64,000 nt of DNA from the NCBI GenBank assembly GCA_019347575.1, contig JAHWKY010000010.1, positions 79,239-143,238 of the forward strand, given 5' to 3'. Below the pieces are notes generated by a model, which worked only from the letters and a program-made list of their open reading frames with translations, ran no database searches and was not told the DNA's origin. Below are positions 1-8,256 of the stretch, in pieces. Every line of letters begins with the position of its first letter. The stretch's first letter is position 1. The DNA is from Actinomycetota bacterium (GTDB taxonomy: Bacteria > Actinomycetota > Nitriliruptoria > Nitriliruptorales > Nitriliruptoraceae). The translations under genes and the position numbers were made by a program.

Positions 1-236
<236 letters not shown>

Positions 237-440
237 TCAGGTCGTGCGTCGACGTCGCTCCCACAGGGCACCGAGCACCGCGGCGAGGACCGCGACGACG
301 GCCACCCGAGCGGGCGTGACCAGCGGTTGCGGGCGGTAGGCGGCGAGGTCGATCACGTCGGCGTCGGGAGCGTCGAGATCCCAGCCCTCGAGCGGATCGC
401 GGTCGTCGGACGGTCCCATCCCGGGCCCCTCACCGGTCAC
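237..440 (-). CDS. Small single-pass membrane protein, unknown function
   Basis: A 67-residue protein starting at GTG 440, with GGAGGAGGG about 6 nt upstream; that ribosome binding site lies inside the last codons of mazG, so translation is probably coupled. An acidic N-terminal half is followed by one hydrophobic segment (about residues 44-60, VAVVAVLAAVLGALW) and a basic tail WERRRRTT, giving a likely cytoplasmic-tail single-pass topology. A longer in-frame ATG start at 485 would overlap mazG by 43 nt and has no better ribosome site. Its place between mazG and eno resembles the small FtsB/DivIC-like or hypothetical genes often found beside eno, but no DivIC motif is visible. No function is claimed. 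Confidence 0.6.
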   Translation of the reverse strand: MTGEGPGMGPSDDRDPLEGWDLDAPDADVIDLAAYRPQPLVTPARVAVVAVLAAVLGALWERRRRTT

Positions 441-442
441 GG

Positions 443-1594
443 TCAGCCCTCCTCCACCTTCACTTGGTCCCACAGCGCCAGCCACGCCCCTCGGTCGAGC
501 CCCTCCGCCGCGCCAGGGTCCTGCTCGGCGGCTGCGTGGACCGCCTCGAACCGTCGGCGGAACTTCGCCGCCGCCCGCCGCAACGCCTGCTCGGCATCCA
601 GGTCGAGGTGGCGGGCGAGGCCCACCACGGCGCCGAGGAGGTCGCCCAGCTCCTCCTCGCGTGACGCTCGGTCGGCGGCATCAGCGAGCTCGTCGAGCTC
701 CTCACGGACACGGGCGGCGGGCTCGGAGGCTTCGCGCCAGTCGAACCCGAGCTTTGCCGCACGGCGCTGCAGCTTCTCGGCCAGCACCAGGGCCGGCAGC
801 GCCTCGGGCACGCCCTCGAACGGTCCCCTGCGTCCCTTCTCCGCCTGCTTGAGCTCGTCCCAGTTGCGCTTCACCTCGGCGGCATCGGCGACCTCGACGT
901 CGCCGAATACGTGGGGATGGCGGTTCACCAGCTTCTCCGTGATCGCGCGGGCGACGTCGTCGATCGTGAACGTCCCGCGGTCAGAGGCGATCTGGGCGTG
1001 GAAGACGACCTGGAGCAGCACGTCGCCGAGCTCCTCGCGGATCGCGAGGTCGGAGCCGCTGTCGATCGCTTCGAGCAGCTCGTAGACCTCCTCGAGCAGG
1101 TACGGCCGCAGCGAGCTGTGGTCCTGTTCGAGGTCCCACGGACAGCCACCGTCCGGATCGCGCAGGCGCTGCTCGACCTCGACCAAGCGCAGCAGCTCCG
1201 TGCCGCGCGGCTGCTGGGCGAAGAACACCAGCTCGACCTCGGCGTCGTAGTCGGGCGACGCCATCGCGACCACGGGCTGGAAGCGCTCGTCGCCGGGACC
1301 CATCAGGTAGGTGGCGGTGCCGCGCTCCGCGGCGTGTTCGAGCAGCGCCTTCGCCAGGCGCCGCTCGGTGGGGTCCCCGGCGGCCCCGAGGTCGATCCGA
1401 CGCACGTCGAGCTCGACCGGTTGCAGCTCGGTCAGGTCGAGCCCCGCCAGGTGGAGGTGCGGTGCCGCCGGGTGCTCGTCGAGGCCGCGGACGAACACCG
1501 TGTCCGCGATGGCGAGCGCGTCCCACGCCTGGAAGGGCAGCAGGCCCGGGAGCACGTCCGACGTCTCGACGAGGACGACCCGGGGTGACGTCAC
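443..1594 (-). CDS. mazG: Nucleoside triphosphate pyrophosphohydrolase MazG
   Basis: A 383-residue protein. Residues about 150-270 form a MazG domain (CPWDLEQDHSSLRPYLLEE, then EVYELLEAI and REELGDVLLQVVFHA, giving the EExxE...ExxD metal-binding pattern); a second, weaker MazG repeat follows with EELDELADAAD and EEELGDLLGAVV. The first ~140 residues resemble the degenerate tetrapyrrole-methylase-like extension seen in some actinobacterial MazG proteins. The enzyme hydrolyses (d)NTPs to NMP plus pyrophosphate, cleaning damaged nucleotide pools. GTG start at 1594 overlaps the TGA of the upstream foldase gene (GTGA), so the two are co-translated; the next gene follows immediately. Confidence 0.93.
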   Translation of the reverse strand: MTSPRVVLVETSDVLPGLLPFQAWDALAIADTVFVRGLDEHPAAPHLHLAGLDLTELQPVELDVRRIDLGAAGDPTERRLAKALLEHAAERGTATYLMGPGDERFQPVVAMASPDYDAEVELVFFAQQPRGTELLRLVEVEQRLRDPDGGCPWDLEQDHSSLRPYLLEEVYELLEAIDSGSDLAIREELGDVLLQVVFHAQIASDRGTFTIDDVARAITEKLVNRHPHVFGDVEVADAAEVKRNWDELKQAEKGRRGPFEGVPEALPALVLAEKLQRRAAKLGFDWREASEPAARVREELDELADAADRASREEELGDLLGAVVGLARHLDLDAEQALRRAAAKFRRRFEAVHAAAEQDPGAAEGLDRGAWLALWDQVKVEEG

Positions 1595-2679
1595 GGCGTC
1601 GCGCCCTCCGTGGGGACGGGTTGCGTCGGGACCGGCTCGGTCGGGATCGTGGGGAGGGGCGCGGTCGCGTCGTCACCCGGCAGGATGGGCTGCTGCTCCT
1701 CGGCATCGGGCGCGACCACGGTGCCGGAGGCCGGATCGTAACGGCCGTAGCGGGGATCGATGGTGACCTCCGCGCCACCGAGGACCTGGGCGAGGAAGTC
1801 CTGGAACTGCGCCCCGGAGATCTGCTGCGCGATCTCGGACCGCAACGCGTCCGCGACCTCGTCGAGGGGGGTCGTCACGAACTCGTCGACCCGGATGATG
1901 TGGAAGCCGAACTCGGTCTGGACCGGTCCGACGATCTCGCCTTCCTCGGCGTTCCAGACGGCGTCGTCGAACGCGGGGACGAACGCACCGCGTGCGTTGG
2001 TGCCCAGGCTCCCTCCCTGCGCGGCGCTGAACTGGTCCGTCGATCGGGCCTCGGCGAGCTCCTCGAACGACGTGCCGCCCTCGAGCAGCTCGAGGATCGC
2101 GGTCGCCTCCTCCTCGGTCGCGACCAGGATGTGCGACACCTCGGCCTGGCGGTACTGGGCATCGAGCCGCTGCTCGTACAGCGCCTGGACGTCCTCCTCG
2201 CTGACGTCGGCCTGCTCCTCGAAGTGGGCCGAGATGGCCTCCTGGGCGAGGATGGCACGCAGCTGTTCCCGGGCCTCGGTCTCGCTGAGACCGAGCTGTT
2301 CGAGCCGCTCGCGCAGCTCCTCCTCGGAGCCGCGGAACGCGATCTCCTCCTGCCAGCGATCCTCCACATCCTCGTCGGTCACCGCGACGCCGAGCTCGGC
2401 GCTGGCCTGCAGGAACAGCTCGTTGCGGATGAGCTGGCTCAGGACCTGCCGCTGCAGGTCCCCGATGGCCGACACACGGTCCGTCGCGGACGCCCCGATG
2501 AGCGGGTTCGACGGGTCGTTGACCTGCGAGATGACGAGCCGCTCGAAGACCGCCTCGGGGATCTGGGTGCCGTTGACCGTCGCGACGGTGTCGCTGGGCA
2601 GCCCCGTGCGACTGCAGGCACCGAGCACGAGCGCCAGCACGACGAGCGCGACGCGGACGGTCGAGCGGTGGGTGCGCAA
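1591..2679 (-). CDS. SurA/PrsA-type peptidyl-prolyl isomerase lipoprotein
   Basis: A 362-residue exported foldase. The N-terminus has a basic stretch, hydrophobic core and lipobox LGAC, so it should be lipid-anchored outside the membrane. Residues ~35-190 match the SurA N-terminal chaperone region (VATVNGTQIPEAVFERLV). A parvulin rotamase domain follows at ~180-275, with SHILVATEEEA, RSTDQFSAAQGGSLG and GFHIIRVDE. The tail is rich in Pro/Thr/Glu. The start is TTG at 2679 with GGAG six nt upstream; no better start exists. It probably assists folding of secreted proteins. A 177-bp gap with a hairpin separates it from mfd, so it may begin its own operon (foldase-mazG-small protein-eno). Confidence 0.85.
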   Translation of the reverse strand: MRTHRSTVRVALVVLALVLGACSRTGLPSDTVATVNGTQIPEAVFERLVISQVNDPSNPLIGASATDRVSAIGDLQRQVLSQLIRNELFLQASAELGVAVTDEDVEDRWQEEIAFRGSEEELRERLEQLGLSETEAREQLRAILAQEAISAHFEEQADVSEEDVQALYEQRLDAQYRQAEVSHILVATEEEATAILELLEGGTSFEELAEARSTDQFSAAQGGSLGTNARGAFVPAFDDAVWNAEEGEIVGPVQTEFGFHIIRVDEFVTTPLDEVADALRSEIAQQISGAQFQDFLAQVLGGAEVTIDPRYGRYDPASGTVVAPDAEEQQPILPGDDATAPLPTIPTEPVPTQPVPTEGATP

Positions 2680-2812
2680 TGGGACTCCGGAGGGACGACG
2701 TCAGGTGCGAGCGTTCAGGTAGCGGCGGAGCAGCCAGCGATCATCGAGTCTAACCCGGCGCTGTCATGCCCTCTCGGCGAAGCAAGCACGCCCGGGTCCC
2801 CTTGCGTACCGA

Positions 2813-2838
2813 GCCGCCGAGACCGCGCTCTCGGCGGC
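2813..2838 (-). terminator. 10-bp stem-loop downstream of mfd
   Basis: Perfect inverted repeat GCCGCCGAGA / TCTCGGCGGC around a 6-nt loop, 19 nt beyond the mfd stop codon. No T-run follows on the minus strand, so it is a stem-loop of terminator position rather than a canonical intrinsic terminator; Rho-assisted or attenuating function is possible. Confidence 0.5.
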
Positions 2839-2856
2839 GGGCGCGTTGTGACATCT

Positions 2857-5800
2857 CTATCGACGACGCGGATGCGGCGTCGCCAAAGGATGCGACAGCA
2901 CGTCGCGCAACGTGGCCGCGACCCAGGCGACGATGTCATCGGTCCCGGCCGGGACCGGCACGGTCAGGGTCTCGGTCGTTGGGTGGTAGTCGGCATGGGG
3001 GTGGCGACGTTGGAGACGGACCTGCAGCGACTCCGACAGCCGGACGGGGCGCGCCTTCAGCGTCGTCCGGGGACGCGACTGCAACGTCACGTCGGTGACA
3101 CCCCAGCGGCGGAGGGCGGCCTTCAGGGCGGCGAGCGTCAGCAGCCGCGCGGCGGGCTCGGGCGGGGCGCCGAAGCGGTCGTCGAGCTCGCCGCGGACCG
3201 CCTTGACGTCGGAGGCGTCGCGGATGGCGGCGATGCGCTTGTAGAGGGCGAGCCGCTGCTTCTCGTCGGCCACGTAATCCGCCGGCAGGTGGGCGTCGAC
3301 GGGTAGCTCGAGCGTGACGTCGAGCTCGGCCTCGATCGGCTCCCCGGTGAGGTCGGCGACCTCCTCCTTCAGCAGCTGCGTGTACATGTCGAAGCCGACG
3401 GCGGCGACGTGACCCGACTGCTCCGCCCCGACCACGTTCCCCGCGCCCCGCAGCTCGAGATCGCGCAGCGCGATCTGTAGACCCGACCCGAGGCGGAAGT
3501 GCTGGGAGATGGTCTGCAGCCGTTCGTAGGCGCCCTCGGTGATGGCGGCGTCGGCGGGGTGGAGGAAGTAGGCGTAGCCACGTTCGCTGGAGCGCCCGAC
3601 ACGTCCGCGGAGCTGGTGGAGCTGCGCGAGTCCCAGGAGGTCCGCGCGTTCGACGACGAGCGTGTTGGCGTTGGGCACGTCCAGGCCCGACTCGATGATG
3701 GTCGTGCACACGAGCACGTCGAACGCACGGTCCCAGAACGCGACCATGACGTGCTCGAGCTCGTTCTCGGACATCTGCCCGTGCGCGATCCGGATGCGCG
3801 CATCGGGGACGAGCTCGTGGAGGTGAGCAGCGGCGCGGTCGATGGTCTCGACCTGGTTGTGCACGTAGAACACCTGACCCTCACGCAGCAGCTCACGACG
3901 GATCGCGAGCGCGACCTGCGCTTCGTCGTACGGCGCGACGACCGTGACGATGGGCTGGCGATCCTCGGGTGGGGTCTCGATGACCGACAGGTCGCGGATC
4001 CCGCTGACCGCCATCTCGAGCGTGCGCGGGATCGGCGTGGCGGTCATGGTCAGGACGTCGACGCTCGTACGCAGCTGCTTCAGGCGCTCCTTGTGGGTGA
4101 CGCCGAAGCGCTGCTCCTCGTCGACGATGACCAGACCCAGGTCCTTGAACCTCACCTTCGGGGACAGCAGCGCGTGCGTGCCGATCACGATGTCGACCGT
4201 GCCCGCCGCGAGGCCGTCGATGATGTCGCGTCGCTCCTTCGGCGTGGCGAAGCGCGACAGCACGGCGATCTCGACCGGGAAGCCGGCGAGCCGCTCGCGG
4301 AAGGTCTCGGAGTGCTGCTGTGCGAGCAGCGTGGTGGGGACGAGCACCGCGACCTGCTTGGCGTCGAACGTGACCTTGGCGGCCGCGCGCACCGCCACCT
4401 CGGTCTTGCCGAACCCGACGTCGCCCGTGAGGACGCGATCCATCGGCAGTGGGGCCTCGAGGTCGCGCTTGATCTCGTCGAGGACCGTCAGCTGATCGGG
4501 CGTCTCCTCGTGCTCGAAGGCGTCCTCGAGCTCGCCCTGCCAAGCGGTGTCCGGCGAGACCGCGTTGCCTGGCGAGTGCATCCGTGCGGCGTACAGCCGG
4601 ATGAGCTCGGCGGCGATCTCGCGGACGGCACCACGCACGCGGTTCTTGGCCCGCTCCCACTCGGCACCGCCGAGGCGCATGACGGACGGCTGCTCGCCGC
4701 CCTGGTAGCGCGACAGGGCATCGACCTGGTCGCTGGGGACGTAGAGGGTGTCGCCCTTCGCGTACTCGAGGACGACGAAGTCGCGCTTGGCACGCTCACC
4801 GGTCGGACCGGGGATCTCGCGCGTGACCAGTCCGCCGTAGCGTCCGACGCCGTGGGTTCGATGCACGACGAAGTCACCCGGCTCGAGGGGAAGGACGGTC
4901 TCCCCCGCGGTGGTCTTGCTCCCCAGGCGCCGCCCCGCACGCCGGCGACGACGCGGACCGAACAGGTCGAACTCGGCGAGGATCGCCAGACCGAGCTCGG
5001 GTGCGAGGAAGCCCTCACGCAGCGAGCTGGCGGTCACCTCGGCACGCGCGCCGCGCCCTTGGATGCCGACCGAGTCGACGGTCAGCGCGGGGACGCCCTC
5101 GCCCGTGAGCACCTCGCCGAGGCGCTGCGCTGGCCCGTGCCCGGACGTCGTGGCCACGACCCGGAGCCCTTCCGCCAGCAGCCCGCGGACGCGGTCGGAG
5201 GCTGCGCGCACGTCGCCGCGGAACGAGGGCACGGGTTCACCCGGCACCGGTTCACCCTCGAAAGGCGTCAGCTCGAGCACGCGCCCGGCGCGGTCGGTCA
5301 CCTCGTCGAGGCTCGCGAAGCCGGCATCCTCGGGACGATGCCCAGCTGCGGCCTCCCAGCTGACGTCGAGCAGGACCTCGGCTTCGGCGACGACGCGGTC
5401 CGCGCGATCGCGGACGAGGAGCGGGTCGACGACGGCGATACCGGAGGTCTCGGGCAGGAAGTCCGGCAGGAGGGCGGGGCGGGGGTGGACGAGCGTGACG
5501 AGCGACTCGACGCCCTCGAACAGGATGCCGTCGGCGAGCTGGTGCAGCTGGTCGGCGATGGACGGGTAGCGGGCCGCCGCAGCGCGGGCGCGCGTGCGCA
5601 GCTCGTCGTTGAGCACGAGCTCGCGGGCCGGGTCGATGGTGACCGACTCGAGGGCGTCGACGGAGCGCTGGTCGGCGACCCCGAACGTCCGGATGGAGTC
5701 GACGTCGTCCCCCCAGAACTCGATGCGGACCGCGTGGTCGCCGGCCGAGGGGAACACGTCGACGAGCCCGCCCCGCACGGCGAACTCGCCGCGGGTCTCG

Positions 5801-6339
5801 ACCTGCGGCGTGCGCGTGTAGCCCAGCTCCACCAGCTGCTCGACCAGCGCGTCGAAGCCGTCACGGTGGTGGCGGTCGAGCAGGAGCGGGGCGCGGTCGG
5901 CGAGCTGGGGGTCCATGGGCTGCAGTGCCGCGCGCACGGGCGCGACGACGGCGAGCAGCGGATGGTCGTACGCATCAGGGCGTACCAGACGGTCGAGGAC
6001 AGCGAGCCGCCGACCGACCGTGGAGGGCTGGGGGCTGAGGCGCTCGTGCGGCAGCGTCTCCCACGCGGGGAACGCGGCGACGCGGTCGTGGCCGAGGAAG
6101 GCCGACAGGCCGTCAGTCAACGCCTCGGCGTCGGACGTGCGGGGCGTGACGACGAGCAGCGGGGCGTGCCGCTCGGCGAGCAGCGAGAGCACGAAGGGCC
6201 GGACCGCGGGCCCGGCGGCGAGGCGCGGCTCGTCGAGCACTGCCTCCAGCGCCTCGCGTCCGTGTGCGAGCAGGCCGGAGAGCGGGCCCACGGCGAGACC
6301 GGGGTCCGTAACGGCAGCGACGGTGGAGTTGGCTTCCAA
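2857..6339 (-). CDS. mfd: Transcription-repair coupling factor Mfd
   Basis: A 1160-residue superfamily 2 translocase, the usual Mfd length. The N-terminal third is the UvrB-homology module that recruits UvrA. An RNA-polymerase-interacting CarD-like domain sits near residue 488 (LEPGDFVVHRTHGVGRYGG). The RecG-like motor follows, with Walker A GDVGFGKTEVAVRAA (~638), DEEQ box (~740, VIVDEEQRFGV), TMTATPIPRTL and the QLRGRVGRS arginine-finger motif, and then the C-terminal TRCF domain. It removes stalled RNA polymerase at lesions and recruits excision repair. The annotated start is TTG 6339, which lacks a clear ribosome site and abuts the 35-bp repeat array; a GTG at 6291 is an alternative. An in-frame stop inside the repeat prevents any longer N-terminus. 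Confidence 0.97.
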   Translation of the reverse strand: MEANSTVAAVTDPGLAVGPLSGLLAHGREALEAVLDEPRLAAGPAVRPFVLSLLAERHAPLLVVTPRTSDAEALTDGLSAFLGHDRVAAFPAWETLPHERLSPQPSTVGRRLAVLDRLVRPDAYDHPLLAVVAPVRAALQPMDPQLADRAPLLLDRHHRDGFDALVEQLVELGYTRTPQVETRGEFAVRGGLVDVFPSAGDHAVRIEFWGDDVDSIRTFGVADQRSVDALESVTIDPARELVLNDELRTRARAAAARYPSIADQLHQLADGILFEGVESLVTLVHPRPALLPDFLPETSGIAVVDPLLVRDRADRVVAEAEVLLDVSWEAAAGHRPEDAGFASLDEVTDRAGRVLELTPFEGEPVPGEPVPSFRGDVRAASDRVRGLLAEGLRVVATTSGHGPAQRLGEVLTGEGVPALTVDSVGIQGRGARAEVTASSLREGFLAPELGLAILAEFDLFGPRRRRRAGRRLGSKTTAGETVLPLEPGDFVVHRTHGVGRYGGLVTREIPGPTGERAKRDFVVLEYAKGDTLYVPSDQVDALSRYQGGEQPSVMRLGGAEWERAKNRVRGAVREIAAELIRLYAARMHSPGNAVSPDTAWQGELEDAFEHEETPDQLTVLDEIKRDLEAPLPMDRVLTGDVGFGKTEVAVRAAAKVTFDAKQVAVLVPTTLLAQQHSETFRERLAGFPVEIAVLSRFATPKERRDIIDGLAAGTVDIVIGTHALLSPKVRFKDLGLVIVDEEQRFGVTHKERLKQLRTSVDVLTMTATPIPRTLEMAVSGIRDLSVIETPPEDRQPIVTVVAPYDEAQVALAIRRELLREGQVFYVHNQVETIDRAAAHLHELVPDARIRIAHGQMSENELEHVMVAFWDRAFDVLVCTTIIESGLDVPNANTLVVERADLLGLAQLHQLRGRVGRSSERGYAYFLHPADAAITEGAYERLQTISQHFRLGSGLQIALRDLELRGAGNVVGAEQSGHVAAVGFDMYTQLLKEEVADLTGEPIEAELDVTLELPVDAHLPADYVADEKQRLALYKRIAAIRDASDVKAVRGELDDRFGAPPEPAARLLTLAALKAALRRWGVTDVTLQSRPRTTLKARPVRLSESLQVRLQRRHPHADYHPTTETLTVPVPAGTDDIVAWVAATLRDVLSHPLATPHPRRR

Positions 6340-6341
6340 GC

Positions 6342-6512
6342 GGTCGTGCTATCGCTTCGCTATTTGAGCACTGGCAGGTCGTGCTATCGCTTCGCTATTT
6401 GAGCACTGGCAGGTCGTGCTATCGCTTCGCTACTTGAGCACTGGCAGGTCGTGCTATCGCTTCGCTACTTGAGCACTGGCAGGTCGTGCTATCGCTTCGC
6501 TACTTGAGCACT
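6342..6512. repeat. Five-copy 35-bp tandem repeat array upstream of mfd
   Basis: Five head-to-tail copies begin at 6342, 6377, 6412, 6447 and 6482, with a period of exactly 35 bp and no spacers; the last is cut after 31 bp. The core reads GTGCTATCGCTTCGCTA, then T(T/C)TGAGCAC and TGGCAG. The only difference I see is one T/C change: copies 1-2 read CTATTTGAG and copies 3-5 read CTACTTGAG. Each unit has GTGCT...AGCAC inverted ends and, on the minus strand, the compact hairpin sequence GCGAAGC. The array fills the gap between mfd and the pth-side palindromes. Confidence 0.97.
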
Positions 6513-6559
6513 CAGGGAACGCCCGAGCGTACGCGCCCCGTCCAGGGTCCGCTGTGCCG

Positions 6560-6583
6560 GAAACCACCGGATCCGGTGGTTTC
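6560..6583. terminator. Perfect 24-bp palindrome between pth and mfd
   Basis: The half-site GAAACCACCGGA is followed directly by its reverse complement, giving a 24-bp palindrome with no loop. It lies 111 nt beyond the pth stop codon (minus strand) and could end the rplY-pth transcript or serve as a protein binding site. A degenerate second copy lies 72 bp away. Confidence 0.5.
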
Positions 6584-6631
6584 TCTCGCGGCCATCGCCT
6601 CATCACGTGCCATCGCCAGCCCTGGCGGTCA

Positions 6632-6656
6632 GGAACCACCGGATCCGAGGGTTTCC
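6632..6656. repeat. Degenerate second copy of the CCACCGGATCCG palindrome
   Basis: It shares the central CCACCGGATCCG with the 6560 palindrome, but the right arm has diverged (AGGGTTTCC), so only a partial hairpin can form. The pair suggests a small REP-like palindromic element family in the pth-mfd gap; 6584-6631 between them shows nothing else. Confidence 0.45.
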
Positions 6657-6693
6657 CTCAACCCCCACGACCTCCCGCCCGCTCCGGCGTGGA

Positions 6694-7272
6694 TCAGGAG
6701 GCGTGGTAGCGGTTCTGGGTCGGCTCGAGCCCGTCACGGACGAGGGAGAGGACCGCGTCGGCAGCGTGCTCGATGGTGACGTCGATCTCGGTGCGTTCGG
6801 CGGGATCGAAGCGACGGAGGACGTAGTCGGCCGGATCCATCCGCCCCGGGGGTCGACCTATGCCGATGCGGACGCGGAGGTACTGGCGTGTGCCGAGGGC
6901 CCGGTCGATGTCCTTCAGGCCGTTGTGGCCCCCGGGTCCGCCGCCGACCTTCAGTCGTAGCACGGCGGGTGCGAGGTCGAGGTCGTCGTGGATGACGATG
7001 AGGTGGTCGGGCGCCAGCTTGTACCAAGCCAGTGCCTGCTGGATCGGGCGCCCCGACCGGTTCATGTAGGCGTCGGGGAGCGCGAGCACCAGCCGGTGGT
7101 CGCCGTCAGTGACTTCCACCAGGTCGCAGTCGACGCGTCGGTTCCGGGTGAGCTCGCGGCGGTACCGTTCGGCGAGCAGTCGTACGGTGTCGGCGCCCAC
7201 GTTGTGGCGGGTGCCGCCGTACTCCGCCTCGGGGTTCCCGAGGCCCGCGATGAGCCACCGGTCCCCGGGCAC
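6694..7272 (-). CDS. pth: Peptidyl-tRNA hydrolase
   Basis: A 192-residue Pth of normal length. It opens with LIAGLGNPEAEYGGTRHNVG, containing the substrate-binding Asn and catalytic His of the family. MNRSGRP, the HDDLDL motif with the catalytic Asp, and GGHNGLKDI follow in order. The enzyme releases peptides from prematurely dissociated peptidyl-tRNA so tRNAs can be reused. The GTG start at 7272 lies 15 nt after the rplY stop; the rplY-pth pair is a classic conserved operon. Confidence 0.97.
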   Translation of the reverse strand: MPGDRWLIAGLGNPEAEYGGTRHNVGADTVRLLAERYRRELTRNRRVDCDLVEVTDGDHRLVLALPDAYMNRSGRPIQQALAWYKLAPDHLIVIHDDLDLAPAVLRLKVGGGPGGHNGLKDIDRALGTRQYLRVRIGIGRPPGRMDPADYVLRRFDPAERTEIDVTIEHAADAVLSLVRDGLEPTQNRYHAS

Positions 7273-7287
7273 CGCGCCTCCTGACCC

Positions 7288-8034
7288 CTACTCGCCGCCC
7301 TCGTCGCCGGCGGGGACTTCGCCCGCGCCCTCGCCTTCGCCCTCGCCTTCGGCCTCCGCCTCGGCGGCCTCCTCGACCAGTGCCGCCTTCTCCTCCTCGG
7401 AGAGCTCGGCGATCTCCTCGGCGGTGAGCCCCTCGAGACCGACGACCTCTTCCTCCTCCTCCGGTTCCTCGAGGATGGTCGGCGCGTTGATCGTGACGAT
7501 CGTGCGCTCCGGATCGATGTTCAGCTCGGCACCCTCGGGCAGTTCGATGTCCTCGACACGTCGGACGTCACCGATCTGCATGCCAACGACCGAGAGCTCG
7601 AGACTGTTGGGCACCTCGAGTGGCAGGGACTTCAGCGGCAACGTGTGCAGGATGTGGTTGACGACACCGCCGGTGTCGCGCGCCACGTCGGTGTCGCCGA
7701 TGAGGTGGATGGGGACCTCGACCTCGATCTTCTGGTCACGGGCGACCGCGAGGAAGTCGACGTGGAGGATGTCCTCGCGCACCGGGTGTCGCTGGATGTC
7801 ACGCGCGACCGTGAGGTGCTCCTCTCCGTCCACCTGGAGTCGGATCAGCACGTTCAACCCGGCCGGTGTGTGCAGTGCGTGGTACAGCTCGCGCTGGTCG
7901 ACGGTGACCGCGAGCGCATCGATGCCGTGGCCGTACACGACGGCAGGCGTGCGCCCCGCCTGGCGCAGACGGTTGGCGTTCTTGCGGCCGCGCTCGGGGC
8001 GCCCGTCTGCGGTGAGCGTGACCTGGTCAGTCAT
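7288..8034 (-). CDS. rplY: Ribosomal protein bL25 (CTC/TL5 form with acidic tail)
   Basis: A 248-residue long form of bL25. Residues 1-90 are the 5S-rRNA-binding L25 domain (GRPERGRKNANRLRQAGRTP, AVVYGHG). Residues ~95-190 are the TL5/CTC beta domain. The C-terminus is a very acidic Glu/Ala/Gly tail (EAEAEGEGEGEGAGE). The ATG start at 8034 was chosen because the L25 domain begins right there; the open frame continues upstream but with non-L25 sequence. It binds 5S rRNA in the central protuberance. The gene precedes pth on the same strand. Confidence 0.95.
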   Translation of the reverse strand: MTDQVTLTADGRPERGRKNANRLRQAGRTPAVVYGHGIDALAVTVDQRELYHALHTPAGLNVLIRLQVDGEEHLTVARDIQRHPVREDILHVDFLAVARDQKIEVEVPIHLIGDTDVARDTGGVVNHILHTLPLKSLPLEVPNSLELSVVGMQIGDVRRVEDIELPEGAELNIDPERTIVTINAPTILEEPEEEEEVVGLEGLTAEEIAELSEEEKAALVEEAAEAEAEGEGEGEGAGEVPAGDEGGE

Positions 8035-8119
8035 CGCGGTACCTCGCGTGTCCGTGGGTCGTGCCAGCCCGGCTCGACATCGACGGCGCTCGCCGTGGTC
8101 AGGGGGCCTGGCACAGATC

Positions 8120-8139
8120 CGGCCCGCCGGGGCGGGCCG
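8120..8139. other. GC-rich stem-loop upstream of rplY
   Basis: CGGCCCGCC / GGCGGGCCG, 9-bp arms with a 2-nt loop, about 85 nt upstream of rplY and 120 nt before the padR promoter. It could be a leader structure of the rplY transcript. Nothing else is evident in 8035-8219. Confidence 0.35.
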
Positions 8140-8219
8140 TCGTCCGGGCAGGGTACCGATGGCGCCGGCGGGGCGGCAACCGGCCGAGGCGGGGTACACG
8201 ACGGGATCCGCGGAAAGCC

Positions 8220-8248
8220 TTGACACCTAGCGTTGCTAGGTATAGCAT
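8220..8248 (+). promoter_or_regulatory. padR promoter with operator between -35 and -10 (leaderless)
   Basis: TTGACA (8220-8225), then a 17-bp spacer, then TAGCAT (8243-8248). The spacer holds CCTAGC-GTT-GCTAGG; the arms extend to ACACCTAGC / GCTAGGTAT with one mismatch. The padR ATG at 8257 begins 8 nt after the -10 element, about where transcription should start, so the mRNA is probably leaderless. PadR proteins often repress their own operon through such palindromes; that this is the PadR site is inference. Confidence 0.75.
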
Positions 8249-8256
8249 CCCGATGC

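Noticed and set aside
1462..3306. 614-codon open frame on the plus strand opposite the foldase and mazG genes
   Set aside because: Composition-driven antisense frame; the minus-strand genes have signal peptide, parvulin and MazG motifs.
3499..6402. 967-codon open frame on the plus strand across mfd
   Set aside because: It is the mirror of mfd in GC-rich DNA, with Asp/Arg/Val/Gly-biased translation and no domain; mfd on the minus strand is unambiguous.
6342..6512. CRISPR array
   Set aside because: Units are contiguous with no spacers and no cas genes are near; it is a plain tandem repeat.
6454..6639. Small minus-strand open frame over the repeat end and palindromes
   Set aside because: Its apparent repeated PPDPVVS and PPDPRVS words come from the DNA palindromes; no ribosome site or conserved feature.
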